Assembly: GCA_947569705.1 (NCBI GenBank)
Contig: CANOSP010000008.1
Location: 17,477-81,476, forward strand
Direction of reading: 5' to 3'
Length of the DNA stretch: 64,000 bases
DNA from: an uncultured Erysipelotrichaceae bacterium
GTDB lineage: Bacteria; Bacillota_I; Bacilli_A; Erysipelotrichales; Erysipelotrichaceae
Shown: one piece after another, positions 46,172 to 55,049 of the stretch
How the letters are laid out: each line of letters opens with the position of its first letter
Position numbering within the stretch: position 1 is the stretch's first letter
Translations under genes and position numbers: made by a program
The notes under the pieces: model-generated
What the model saw: the letters and a program-made list of their open reading frames with translations, nothing else
What the model was told of the DNA's origin: nothing
Databases searched by the model: none

Positions 46172-46196
46172 CGATACGCATTCAATTATTATTGTA

Positions 46197-47069
46197 TTAT
46201 AAACGCTTTTCAAAATTACCGCTGATGCTCATACCCTCTTGGAAAATCACAAAGGCTTTCGGGTCAATCTTATGGATAATCCGCTTTAATGTAGCTACCT
46301 CGTACTTGGAAATCGCTGTTACAAGCACATAAGTATCCTCTTGCGTATAAGCACCGGCCCCCTTCCAATATGTCACACCGCGACGCATTTCTTCATTAAT
46401 CTGTTTGGAGATTCCGTCCTTTTTCGTAAAGATCATCACCGTCATATTGATATTTTGGTAATGTACCTTATCCATCGCCTGTGCCATAATGACAGAATAC
46501 AGAATGGAATAGATCGCTACCGGTATTTCAAATAAAAATGCACATAAGCCGAATACGATCGCATTTATGACAATGCTCAGCTTACCGACACTGAAATTAG
46601 AGCGCTTTAAACTGAAATAAACACCTAAAATATCGATTCCGCCGCCGCATCCGCCGCTGCGTAATGTCAGCCCGATTCCGACACCGCAAATAATACCGCC
46701 GATCAAGCAGGAAGCCAGAACATCCTCGATAATCGGTACTTGCGGAATAGTCAATATTGTTAAGAAAATCGTCTGCACAATTACTCCGAACACCGTTTTA
46801 ATAAAAAACTTTCGTGAAATACTGCGATATGCCAATAAGAATAACGGTATATTCATTAAAAAATTTAAGATACCGGCAATATCTAATCCCTGCGGCAGCT
46901 GCAGTCCCGCATACTCGCTTAACAAGGTACGGATAATCTGCGCAAAACCGATAATTCCGCCGCTGTATAACCCTAACGGTACAATAAAAATATTTAAGCC
47001 GAACGCAAATAAAAAATTGCCGAGTGCAGTTCCGATATAGTTTCTGAAATCTTTTTTGATCATCGTCAT
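46197..47069 (-). CDS. YitT-family membrane protein (DUF161/DUF2179)
   Basis: 290 aa with five or six membrane segments in the first 200 residues (GNFLFAFGLNIFIVPLGLYSGG at the start; GGIICGVGIGLTLRSGGCGGG in the middle) and a C-terminal soluble DUF2179 domain (VMIFTKKDGISKQINEEM ... VTAISKYEVATLKRIIHKI). Members are common in Bacillota and their transport role is unknown. AGGA lies 8 nt before ATG 47069. It is transcribed in the same direction as the aspartokinase operon, 134 nt upstream. Confidence 0.9.
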   Translation of the reverse strand: MTMIKKDFRNYIGTALGNFLFAFGLNIFIVPLGLYSGGIIGFAQIIRTLLSEYAGLQLPQGLDIAGILNFLMNIPLFLLAYRSISRKFFIKTVFGVIVQTIFLTILTIPQVPIIEDVLASCLIGGIICGVGIGLTLRSGGCGGGIDILGVYFSLKRSNFSVGKLSIVINAIVFGLCAFLFEIPVAIYSILYSVIMAQAMDKVHYQNINMTVMIFTKKDGISKQINEEMRRGVTYWKGAGAYTQEDTYVLVTAISKYEVATLKRIIHKIDPKAFVIFQEGMSISGNFEKRL

Positions 47070-47376
47070 AGCATCATTCCTAATCCGAAATCTATTATAT
47101 CATAAATTTAAATCGGCGGTAGTTTCATTATGCATTTTCTGATAATTAGTCATCACTGCTATCATCAATAAATTCATTCCGAAAGCTTTAATAATTTTTT
47201 ATACTGATAAGTTATTTCCAACACCGTTTTAAAACAGTATAGATCTTGTGTGCCGATTTTAAGCAACATTTCAATAAAAAAGCAGAAATCAGATGCACAG
47301 CGGAAATTTATGGAATCATAATTTTAGAACTTTTTACTAAAAAAATGCTTCTTATTATATAGAAGAAGGTGTTAAA
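47070..47376. other. Divergent intergenic region (yitT / small membrane protein)
   Basis: AT-rich, no gene seen. Upstream of the plus-strand gene there is a plausible TTTACT ... TATTAT promoter pair ending about 47360. No conserved RNA structure was recognised. Confidence 0.35.
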
Positions 47377-47805
47377 ATGAGAAACAAAAGAAAACAGATA
47401 CTCAGAGGAATGTTCACAAGTTTATGCATCCTGTTCTGTTATACAGTAGGGCTTACTGTATACTTTACATTCCCGAATCATTATGTATTATATTCGATAT
47501 TTACAATGATCAGTGTCATGCTTTGTGTATTTGTGATGTTCTCAAATAACTACTGGATCAATAAATGGATATGGGTCGGAATCCTGATCGGACTGCCCGT
47601 CGGATATTATTTCTTTGAAATGCTTTATTTGATCTTCCCTTCATTATATGAATATCTGCATCCGTATCTTTATTACGGATCGATAAATAATGACGGATCA
47701 TCCTTGATTCTGTTTGTTATTCAATTCTTTCTTACTTATATCATACTGCTTCCGATTGCTTATGATATTTTAAAAACATATAAACAATCAAGATTCCCGT
47801 TCTAG
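47377..47805 (+). CDS. Hypothetical membrane protein, four membrane segments (142 aa)
   Basis: Not recognised. Four hydrophobic segments (about 12-32, 37-55, 63-83, 108-130) with a basic N-terminus (MRNKRKQILR), an aromatic-rich loop (FPSLYEYLHPYLYYG) and a short basic C-terminal tail. AGAAGGTG precedes ATG 47377. The stop codon sits inside the loop of its own terminator. A similar-sized four-segment protein lies at 49480-49911, but I see no clear sequence similarity between them. It is monocistronic. Confidence 0.75.
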   Translation: MRNKRKQILRGMFTSLCILFCYTVGLTVYFTFPNHYVLYSIFTMISVMLCVFVMFSNNYWINKWIWVGILIGLPVGYYFFEMLYLIFPSLYEYLHPYLYYGSINNDGSSLILFVIQFFLTYIILLPIAYDILKTYKQSRFPF

Positions 47806-47817
47806 GGAATTTTTTTT
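47793..47817 (+). terminator. Intrinsic terminator overlapping the end of the membrane-protein gene
   Basis: ATTCCC-GTTCTA-GGGAAT followed by seven T; the stem begins inside the final codons. Confidence 0.85.
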
Positions 47818-47888
47818 ATATGCGTGAATCATGTTTACACTTTCAATCCGGGTTCATACTAACATTAGAACTATCGGAGGTAATATTC

Positions 47889-48644
47889 ATGGAATTATTT
47901 GATTTAAGCAATAAAGTGGCATTAGTAAGCGGCTGTTCTCAAGGACTCGGATATGCCTGTGTATTAACATTAGCACGAAACGGTGCAGATATATTCGGTG
48001 TAAGCATCGGCGATGACGCTCATTTAAAAGAAGAAGTAGAGGCATGCGGGCGCAAATATCATTCATTGACTGCATCATTAACCACACCCGGTGTAATCGA
48101 GCAGGTGATCAAGGAATGCAAAGCCGTATACGGTCATATTGATATTCTGTTAAATTTCGCCGGCATTGTCCGCAAAGAACGAACGCTGCGAGTTGATGAG
48201 GCATGTTTCGATGCGGTAATGGATATTAACTGTAAAGCAAGCTTCTTTTTAAGCCAAGCAGTCATTAAAGAAATGATTGCCCAAGGTCACGGCGGTAAGA
48301 TCATCAATGCATCCGGTGTAATAGCACAGCGCTCCAGCAATGACTTTTTGCCGTTTACTGCCGCCAAAGGCGCATTGGAAGCGATGACCAAGGCACTGGC
48401 TAATGAATTTGCGAGTGAAGATATTCAAGTCAATGCGATTTCATTCGGCTATATGACCACCGGAACAAGACTTCAGGTCGATGAAAACGGAGAGGTTGAC
48501 CATGAAATCCTGTTAAAGATTCCTGCCGGCAGATGGGGCTGTTATAAAGACGTAGACGGCTTACTGCTGTTATTGGCATCAAAGGCAAGCAACTATATGA
48601 CCGGATGTATTATACCGGTTGACGGTGGTTTCTCCATTCATTAA
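47889..48644 (+). CDS. Short-chain dehydrogenase/reductase, KduD-like, with catalytic Tyr replaced by Phe
   Basis: 251-aa Rossmann-fold SDR, closest in pattern to 2-deoxy-D-gluconate 3-dehydrogenase (KduD) enzymes. Seen: a cofactor loop SGCSQGLG (about 14-21, a variant of TGxxxGIG), NFAGIVRKE in place of NNAG, Ser142, and the segment LPFTAAKGA, where the YxxxK motif reads F156-x-x-x-K160. Loss of the Tyr proton donor should cripple normal SDR chemistry, so the protein may be inactive, altered or a binding protein. The start is ATG 47889 with CGGAGG at good spacing, not the in-frame ATG at 47820. It has its own terminator. No pectin or uronate genes are nearby. Confidence 0.8.
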   Translation: MELFDLSNKVALVSGCSQGLGYACVLTLARNGADIFGVSIGDDAHLKEEVEACGRKYHSLTASLTTPGVIEQVIKECKAVYGHIDILLNFAGIVRKERTLRVDEACFDAVMDINCKASFFLSQAVIKEMIAQGHGGKIINASGVIAQRSSNDFLPFTAAKGALEAMTKALANEFASEDIQVNAISFGYMTTGTRLQVDENGEVDHEILLKIPAGRWGCYKDVDGLLLLLASKASNYMTGCIIPVDGGFSIH

Positions 48645-48651
48645 TGCATAC

Positions 48652-48679
48652 GAGGCTGAACTCATTCAGTCTCTTTTTT
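48652..48679 (+). terminator. Intrinsic terminator of the SDR gene
   Basis: GAGGCTGAA-CTCA-TTCAGTCTC (one G-T) followed by six T. Confidence 0.88.
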
Positions 48680-48688
48680 ATTAAGCGA

Positions 48689-49100
48689 TTATGACTTTAA
48701 ATAGCGTGTAGAACGAGAACTGCCGATTTTTTTAATCTCCCCTTTTTCACCATAGAGCCAAGTACCGCCTCAATCGTCGTAGGACTAATATCAGGCAGCA
48801 TTCTGCATATTTCAGCCTTAGAAAGCGGTGTTAAACTGTTTAAAACAGTTGCCTCGATTCTTTCCGTCTTTGTGATTTTCTTGCAGTTAATCACCGCAAA
48901 ACGACTATCCAATTCTTTACAGCACAAATAAAGGGTAGAGAGGAAATTTTCAACGAAAGGAAAATAGTTGTTTTGATTACTTTCTCATCTGTCATAGGAA
49001 GCGCGTAATGCTTCATAATAATATGTTTTATAATCATTGATTTGTTCTTCAAAGGAAATATATTTACCTGCATCAAAACCGTTTTTATACAAGTTTTCTG
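48689..49100 (-). pseudogene. C-terminal remnant of a Fic/DOC-family AMPylase gene
   Basis: The minus strand encodes the C-terminal part of a Fic protein, broken at two places. LYKNGFDAGKYISFEEQI, NDYKTYYYEALRASYDR, then TGA, then NNYFPFVENFLSTLYLC and KTERIEATVLNSLTPLSKAE with the winged-helix tail; a frame change in a run of A/T near 48735 separates the final KIGSSRSTRYLKS. The Fic core (HPFxxGNGR) is absent. It is a relic, without start signals. Confidence 0.8.
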
Positions 49101-49150
49101 CATATAAATCTTAATTTTATATGCAGAAAGAACATCTGTATATGCAGAAA
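49095..49150. repeat. Perfect 14-bp inverted repeat plus a third copy of the arm
   Basis: TTTCTGCATATAAA (49095-49108), 7-nt loop, TTTATATGCAGAAA (49116-49129), and a third, direct copy TATATGCAGAAA at 49139-49150. It sits at the upstream edge of the Fic remnant. It may be an operator array, or a junction left by the event that removed the rest of the gene. Confidence 0.7.
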
Positions 49151-49479
49151 AATATTTTTTTACTGTGTTAAGGCAAAAGATCAACTGTACGTAACAATAT
49201 GTTTTGACGGATATTCTTTTATACATACATAAATCAGCGATTGATACTGCATATTTTAGCCTTAGCTAATCACAAATTTTAGATCACAATTTTAAGCTTA
49301 TGAATCTCCTGATTGATCACCTTTCACTAATATTATATGTTATAATATGAAAGTATAAGGAATAGATAACCGTATCGTTTATGAAAAATAGATGTTTCCG
49401 TTAATCTTAGAAACATATGTTCAAAAGAGACAGAAATAACCGATTCACTATTCTTTAGTCTCAATAAAAAGGTGAAATT
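49151..49479. other. AT-rich non-coding stretch before the 143-aa gene
   Basis: No gene seen. A TATAAT at about 49343 could be a -10 for a transcript running rightwards; no matching -35 at normal spacing. Confidence 0.3.
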
Positions 49480-49911
49480 ATGAACAATCTAACGCATATC
49501 AATTCATTTAAATATCATATGTACAATCTTATTTTTTTCTTTGTAAATGTTATTTTTATACGATTTATATATCAACAAGGTTTATTAGGCGAGATTAGCG
49601 AGAACCTAAATGAAATCACAATGTTTTTTTTAATTGAAAACATTTTGAATCCGATTGATATACTGTTCCTTGTATTTGCGGTCAGTGTTTTAATATTTGC
49701 CTATAAGAAGAAGGAATATTCAATAATTGAAATGAAGCCGTTTAGAATTATCTTTATCACAATCATAATAATAGGTGTTGCATTATTATGCTTTCTTTAT
49801 CCGATACGCAACAAAGGCGGATCAATCTTACTTGCATTGTTATTAATCCTATACTTACCGATGCTGTTTAATTATTGTTATGTAGAATGTGCAAACAAAC
49901 TGCAAAAATGA
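49480..49911 (+). CDS. Hypothetical membrane protein (143 aa)
   Basis: Not recognised. Four hydrophobic segments (about 13-31, 45-72, 85-107, 113-130), rich in Ile, Leu and Phe, with a short cytoplasmic-type basic loop (YKKKEYS) and a KLQK end. Start ATG 49480 follows AAAGGTG. It stands alone, low in GC relative to the window, and next to gene debris, which suggests a recently arrived or dispensable gene. No transporter or toxin motif seen. Confidence 0.65.
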   Translation: MNNLTHINSFKYHMYNLIFFFVNVIFIRFIYQQGLLGEISENLNEITMFFLIENILNPIDILFLVFAVSVLIFAYKKKEYSIIEMKPFRIIFITIIIIGVALLCFLYPIRNKGGSILLALLLILYLPMLFNYCYVECANKLQK

Positions 49912-50095
49912 ATATGATCCGTCTTTATCGACTTTCCCTTTACAAATAATTCCGATACAAGAATTTAGTTCGCTGACAGTATACTCTTTTCATCGGTTCA
50001 TAGTGTAATCAATATGATTTTATCATTATTATAATTTTTTATCCTTCACATAATCTTATTCTCTGTAAGGTATTTGCGTCTGATCCTTGTAATAG

Positions 50096-50128
50096 TAAAA
50101 AGACAGAAAGAACATTCATCTTTCTGCC
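50096..50128 (-). terminator. Intrinsic terminator of nrdDG
   Basis: Minus-strand GGCAGAAAGA...TCTTTCTGTC (10 bp with one G-T pair) plus five T. Confidence 0.75.
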
Positions 50129-50198
50129 TTATTTATGTAGTTTGCTTAGAATTCAACACCTGAATCAATCTGAATATGCACATCACATACAACTTCTA

Positions 50199-50690
50199 TC
50201 ATTCTGTTATTATCAGCTTATTTTCCTTCAGACTTCTTTGCACATCAATGACTCTCTGATTAGCGGAACCCTTCCATTTTAATTTAGGACTGTGAAGCTC
50301 TGCCACATAAGTTCCGTCAACGAGAACATCAATATAATGCAGAACCTCTTGACCCATCAAATCTTTGTCGAACAGAAAGCCGCTCCATACCCAAACACTT
50401 TTATCGGGAAAGCGTTCTTTAAACGCCTTGGCAAGCCTCGTTGTACCCTCAATATTCGTAGGATGCAGCGGTTCACCGCCTAAAATTGATAAGCCGTCAA
50501 TATAAGGCTGATCACAAAGCGACAGAATCTGTTCAATGATTGCTTCGTTAAACTCACTGCCGCCGTTGAAATCATGAGTTTCCGGATTAAAGCAGTCCTT
50601 ACAATGAAAGGTACACCCTTGCATAAAGATGGATACACGCACCCCCGGTCCGTTGGAAATATCCATTTTTCTGATTTTATTATAACGCAT
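50199..50690 (-). CDS. nrdG: Anaerobic ribonucleotide reductase activating protein
   Basis: 163-aa radical-SAM protein that installs the glycyl radical on NrdD. The iron-sulfur motif C-x-x-x-C-x-x-C is in MQGCTFHCKDCFNPETHD; GGEP (LSILGGEPLHP) is the SAM-binding motif. The length is normal. It lies 14 nt after nrdD on the same strand and ends in a terminator. Confidence 0.95.
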   Translation of the reverse strand: MRYNKIRKMDISNGPGVRVSIFMQGCTFHCKDCFNPETHDFNGGSEFNEAIIEQILSLCDQPYIDGLSILGGEPLHPTNIEGTTRLAKAFKERFPDKSVWVWSGFLFDKDLMGQEVLHYIDVLVDGTYVAELHSPKLKWKGSANQRVIDVQRSLKENKLIITE

Positions 50691-50704
50691 GTGCCGCTGC
50701 CCTG

Positions 50705-52900
50705 TTATACATCGGCATCTTTATTGTCAAGATGCAGCACTCTTTCCTTAATTTCCTGCGTTCTTCCCTTATTCCAAAAATTACTGCCGATATAACCGCA
50801 GGTTCTGCGCGCCACATTCAATGTATTGTGATCGCGATTACCGCAGTTCGGGCAATACCAATCCAATTCATCATCAATCTGCATTTCGCCGTCAAAGCCG
50901 CATTTTTGACAATAATCGGATTTTGTATTTAATTCCGCATACATGATATTATCATAGATAAATGAAATCACCTGTAATACCGCATCGATATTATTCTGTA
51001 AATTCGGTGTTTCGATATAAGAGATGGCACCTCCCGGACTCAAGCGCTGAAATTCACTTTCCAATTTCAGCTTAGAGAACGCATCGATTTCCTCAAACAC
51101 CGGCACATGATAGGAATTGGTAATGTAATCACGATCGGTAATACCCTTCACGATTCCGAAGCGATCCTTTAAGCAGCGTGCGAATTTATATGTCGTTGAT
51201 TCAATCGGTGAACCGTAAATTGAATAATCGATATTCTCTGCCTGTTTCCATTCATTCGCCTTGTCATTCAAATGCTGCATCACTGCCAAGGCAAATTCCT
51301 TGCCCTTACCGTTATCGGTATGAGAATGCGTTGTCATATACTTCACACACTCATAAAGTCCTGCATAGCCTAAGGAAATCGTTGAATACCCGTCATGTAA
51401 CAGATCATGAATACTTTCGCCCTTATCTAAACGAGCCAATGCACCGTGCTGCCACAAAATCGGAGCTACATCGCTTGTCGCATTGCTTAAGCGCTTATGT
51501 CTCACCTGCAATGCCTTATGACATAATTCCAGTCTCTCATCAAAGATTTCCCAGAATTTATCCATATCCTTTTTAGAAGAAAGCGCCACATCAGGTAAAT
51601 TGATCGTCACGACACCTTGATTAAAGCGTCCGTAGTATTTACCCTTTCCTTCTTCATAATTCTTTGCCTTTGCAATATTTCCGACATCCTTCAATCGATC
51701 CGGAGTCAAGAATGAACGACAGCCCATGCACGGATAGCACTCTCCGTCTCCGTATGCATTTTTCTTTAATTCCTTCATGACCTTTTCCGAAATATAGTCG
51801 GGAACCATACGCTTTGCCGTACACTTCGCTGCCAATTCGGTCAAGTAATAATATTTACTATCCTTATGCACATTGTCTTCTTCCAAAATATATAACAGTT
51901 TCGGGAAAGCCGGTGTAATATAAACACCCTTTTCATTTTTAAAGCCTAAAATACGCTGCTTTAAAAATTCCTCAATAATCATAGCCAGTTCTTCTTTATA
52001 TTCTTCTGTTTCACCTAAATACATATTAACGGATAAAAACGGTGCCTGTCCGTTCGTATTCGTCATTGAATTCACTTGATAATTAAAGGTTTGAACGCCG
52101 TCTGCGACTTCTTTTTTCGTATCCTCAATCGCATAAGCTTTACAATCCTCATCATTAAAATGACGTTCCTTATACTTGCTTAAATACTTCTCATAGCTGT
52201 CTCTGACAAACGGAGCCAAGTGGGAAAGCGAAATCGTTGCTCCCCCATAGCTTGATGAAGAAACGGCTAAAATAATCTGCGTCGCAATCGTTGCCGCCGT
52301 AGAAAAGCGATGCGGCTTTTCAATCATCACACCGTTAATAATCGTACCGTTTTGAAGCATATCTTCCAAGTTGATCAACTCACAGTTATGGAGTGCATTC
52401 TGTGCAAAATAATCAGCGTCATGAAAGTGAATAATCCCTTCATCATGCGCCTTTACGATTTCCTCCGGCAATAAGAATCTTCGGGTAATATCGGTACTGG
52501 TAATCCCTGCCAAATAATCACGCTGTGTGGTGACTACTTCGGCATTTTTATTGGAGTTCTCATTGTTCCAATATTCATTTTCACCCTCGATCAATTCCTT
52601 AATTGTCTGATCGGTCGTATTTGCCTTTCTGACTAATTCTCTTGTATAACGATAAGTGATATACTTCTTCGCCAGCTGATATTTATCGTATTCCATCAGC
52701 TTTTCCTCAATAATATCCTGAATATCCTCTACTAAAATTCTTTTCTTGTCTAAGGATTCAATATATCTGATAATTTCCTCAATTTTCTCATCGGAAATTT
52801 GACTGTTTGCCTGTACCTCCGAATTGGCTTTATTAATAGCCGTTTTGATTTTATCCGGATTATAATCAACTATATGACCATCCCTTTTTACGATTCTCAT
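50705..52900 (-). CDS. nrdD: Anaerobic (class III) ribonucleoside-triphosphate reductase
   Basis: 731-aa glycyl-radical enzyme making dNTPs from NTPs without oxygen. Seen: an N-terminal ATP-cone (about 1-95: IVKRDGHIVDYNPDKIKTAI), central catalytic domain, a zinc site C664-x-x-C667 and C683-x-x-C686, and the C-terminal radical loop RTCGYIG with the radical Gly near 702. The frame opens at 52939, but ATG 52900 with GGAGG upstream gives the standard start. Divergent from a Crp/Fnr-type regulator gene; an imperfect palindrome lies between them. Confidence 0.96.
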   Translation of the reverse strand: MRIVKRDGHIVDYNPDKIKTAINKANSEVQANSQISDEKIEEIIRYIESLDKKRILVEDIQDIIEEKLMEYDKYQLAKKYITYRYTRELVRKANTTDQTIKELIEGENEYWNNENSNKNAEVVTTQRDYLAGITSTDITRRFLLPEEIVKAHDEGIIHFHDADYFAQNALHNCELINLEDMLQNGTIINGVMIEKPHRFSTAATIATQIILAVSSSSYGGATISLSHLAPFVRDSYEKYLSKYKERHFNDEDCKAYAIEDTKKEVADGVQTFNYQVNSMTNTNGQAPFLSVNMYLGETEEYKEELAMIIEEFLKQRILGFKNEKGVYITPAFPKLLYILEEDNVHKDSKYYYLTELAAKCTAKRMVPDYISEKVMKELKKNAYGDGECYPCMGCRSFLTPDRLKDVGNIAKAKNYEEGKGKYYGRFNQGVVTINLPDVALSSKKDMDKFWEIFDERLELCHKALQVRHKRLSNATSDVAPILWQHGALARLDKGESIHDLLHDGYSTISLGYAGLYECVKYMTTHSHTDNGKGKEFALAVMQHLNDKANEWKQAENIDYSIYGSPIESTTYKFARCLKDRFGIVKGITDRDYITNSYHVPVFEEIDAFSKLKLESEFQRLSPGGAISYIETPNLQNNIDAVLQVISFIYDNIMYAELNTKSDYCQKCGFDGEMQIDDELDWYCPNCGNRDHNTLNVARRTCGYIGSNFWNKGRTQEIKERVLHLDNKDADV

Positions 52901-52954
52901 ATCATTTCCTCCTATTTGCGTCTGCCACAATTTTAACATATCGCATAAAATAAA

Positions 52955-52974
52955 AAAGTCGCACTTGCAACTTT
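52955..52974. promoter_or_regulatory. Imperfect palindrome in the nrdD / regulator intergenic region
   Basis: AAAGTCGCACTTGCAACTTT has dyad symmetry (AAAGT-GCA..TGC-ACTTT). It covers the -35 of the regulator gene and lies upstream of nrdD, a position suited to autoregulation and control of nrdDG. It does not match the classic FNR or CRP consensus. Confidence 0.5.
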
Positions 52975-52993
52975 ATGTGTTTTTTATTAAAAT
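52965..52993 (+). promoter_or_regulatory. Promoter of the Crp/Fnr-type regulator
   Basis: TTGCAA (52965-52970) and TAAAAT (52988-52993), 17-bp spacer; it implies a very short leader before ATG 53011. Confidence 0.6.
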
Positions 52994-53010
52994 AGTTTCA
53001 GGTGATCAAA

Positions 53011-53643
53011 ATGAACAGTCCTTTTGAAGGCTTAAGTAAGCAACAAATTGTTAAATTATTCCAATTATTAGGCGTACATACGTATACCTATCACAAGAAT
53101 GATGAAATTATTCCGACCATCAAATATGAGAATATTATCGGAATCATTTTATACGGTTCTGCACAAATTATTCATATTGAATATAACGGCAATGATATAA
53201 TCCTAGAGCAGTTAAAAGAAAACAGTGTATTCGGAACAAGCATATCGGCTACCAATACTGAAACATATCATATTATTGCAAAAGAGGATATAGAAGTTGC
53301 GGTGATCGATTATGATAAGCTGATTCATCCGTCTAACAGCCGCCACAGCTATTATAATATTTTTTTGCGTAATCTGTTTGATATTATCAATGAAAAATTC
53401 ATGACTAAAAATGAACGCATTAAAATCTTAGAACAAAAACAGATCAGAAATAAGCTGCTTGCCTTTTTTGCGAGCGAACAGAAAAAGACGCACTCGAATT
53501 ATTTTATTATGCCCTTCTCCTTTAAGGATTTAGCGGATTACTTGGCAGTCAATCGTTCCGCAATGTTTCGTGAGATCAAGAACTTAAAGGAAGAAGGATT
53601 TATTCAGGTGAAGGGAAAAAAGATTACGCTATTGTATAAATAA
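53011..53643 (+). CDS. Crp/Fnr-family transcriptional regulator without cysteines
   Basis: 210 aa: an N-terminal cyclic-nucleotide-binding-type beta roll (about 10-115), a dimer helix (about 118-145), and a C-terminal winged helix (about 150-210; FKDLADYLAVNRSAMFREIK is the recognition unit). There is no cysteine at all, so it cannot carry an FNR-type iron-sulfur sensor. The cAMP-contact pattern is not evident either. The ligand is unknown. The start is ATG 53011 with AGGTG 6 nt upstream; the GTG at 53002 is inside that site. Divergent from nrdDG, the likely target. Its stop faces nagA across a shared terminator. Confidence 0.85.
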   Translation: MNSPFEGLSKQQIVKLFQLLGVHTYTYHKNDEIIPTIKYENIIGIILYGSAQIIHIEYNGNDIILEQLKENSVFGTSISATNTETYHIIAKEDIEVAVIDYDKLIHPSNSRHSYYNIFLRNLFDIINEKFMTKNERIKILEQKQIRNKLLAFFASEQKKTHSNYFIMPFSFKDLADYLAVNRSAMFREIKNLKEEGFIQVKGKKITLLYK

Positions 53644-53658
53644 GGATCATTCCATATA

Positions 53659-53680
53659 AAAAGGACATCGCTGTCCTTTT
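53659..53680. terminator. Bidirectional terminator between the regulator and nagA
   Basis: AAAAGGACA-TCGC-TGTCCTTTT stem, T-rich on both strands. Confidence 0.75.
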
Positions 53681-53694
53681 ATTTAGCTTGATTT

Positions 53695-54834
53695 TTAAAA
53701 CGCTTTTTGACCCTTTACATAAGTCATTTCAACCGAATAGTCATCATTTAATACGACAATATCCGCATCATGACCGGCTACGAGTTTACCCTTGCGATCA
53801 TCGATCTGTAACAGGCGTGCCGGATTTAAAGTACAGGAATTCAATGCGGCATCAAAAGGAACCAATGCTTTTTCCACTAATACCTTTAAGCCTTCATTTA
53901 CCTTTAAGGTAGAGCCTGCCAAACCTTTGGTACTTGTCAAATGGGCTGAACCGTCCGGATATAACTCGATTTCGTTACCACCGAACAATACTTTGGTACC
54001 GGTAGGAAGTCCCTTAACCATTAAGGCATCGGTAATCATAATCGCATAATCTCTGCCCTTTGCCGTATAGTAGTCATTCAAGGCTGCCGGAGTTGAATGA
54101 TTGCCGTCACAGATCACTTCGCCGTAAGTATCTCTGAAGCGCATTGCCGCACCGACAAGTCCCGGATCACGATGATGGAACGCTGTCATACCGTTAAATA
54201 CGTGAGTCATGCTTTTGGCACCGTTTGCGACTGCCATGCTTGCCTGCTCATAAGTAGCTGCGGAATGCCCGATACTTACAACGACACCATGCTCTGCCAA
54301 ATATTTTGTCAATACGAAATCATCGTCCTGCTCAGTTGCCATAGTGATGATTTTAATTAAACCGTCTGCCGCTTTTTGGAAGCGTTCAAACTGTTCAATC
54401 GTACCCTTAACAATACACTGCTCAGGCTGCGCACCCTTATATTTCATATCAAGGTAAGGACCCTCAAAATGAATACCGAGGATTTCCGCTCCCTCATAGC
54501 CTTCACGAACAACCTTTGCGACATTTGTTACGGCTTTGGTCAACACTTCCTCTGTCTGTGTGATTGTCGTCGGACAGATTGATGTAACGCCTTCCTCGGG
54601 AATATGCTTCATCCAATTACGCAGACCGTCTTCGGTCGCATCATTGGTATCCCAGCCGTATGCACCGTGTGTATGAATGTCAATAAACCCGGGAACGATA
54701 CGCTTATCGCCGTAATCCTCATCCACCGGCTTCGTTCCGTAGCCCAGCACATTCACAATGATACCGTTTTCAATTTCCAGCTGTGCTTCCAAAAATTGTC
54801 CTAAGACCCAAACTCGTTTACTTTGAATTATCAT
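53695..54834 (-). CDS. nagA: N-acetylglucosamine-6-phosphate deacetylase
   Basis: 379-aa amidohydrolase converting GlcNAc-6-phosphate to glucosamine-6-phosphate plus acetate. Seen: metal-site motifs FIDIHTHGAYG (H54, H56), HFEGPYLD (E124), GHSAATYEQA, HVFNGMTAFHHRDPG and the catalytic Asp region near ITDALMVKG. The frame opens at 54873, but ATG 54834 with AGGAGG upstream is the start. It is transcribed alone here, without nagB. Functionally it follows from the GlcNAc-releasing surface GH20 and GH84 enzymes elsewhere in the window. Confidence 0.95.
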   Translation of the reverse strand: MIIQSKRVWVLGQFLEAQLEIENGIIVNVLGYGTKPVDEDYGDKRIVPGFIDIHTHGAYGWDTNDATEDGLRNWMKHIPEEGVTSICPTTITQTEEVLTKAVTNVAKVVREGYEGAEILGIHFEGPYLDMKYKGAQPEQCIVKGTIEQFERFQKAADGLIKIITMATEQDDDFVLTKYLAEHGVVVSIGHSAATYEQASMAVANGAKSMTHVFNGMTAFHHRDPGLVGAAMRFRDTYGEVICDGNHSTPAALNDYYTAKGRDYAIMITDALMVKGLPTGTKVLFGGNEIELYPDGSAHLTSTKGLAGSTLKVNEGLKVLVEKALVPFDAALNSCTLNPARLLQIDDRKGKLVAGHDADIVVLNDDYSVEMTYVKGQKAF

Positions 54835-55049
54835 GTATCTAAACCTCCTATGTTTAAGTATATTATACTCCAAAAAATTTTTTTGGGAAATACTTCCTGT
54901 GATAATTTTAGAAACTTATCCTTAGTATGAAGCGTTAAAACGGCATTATACTAAAAATGAAAGCAAGAAATAAAAGATTCGGTCATTATCATAGACAAAT
55001 TGGTAAAATACGGATACAATAATTCTGTAAGAATTTAAGGAGGATCACA

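Noticed and set aside
48891..49226. 111-codon minus-strand frame next to the Fic remnant as a real gene
   Set aside because: It runs in a different frame over the Fic-derived codons; the Fic reading explains the conserved residues.
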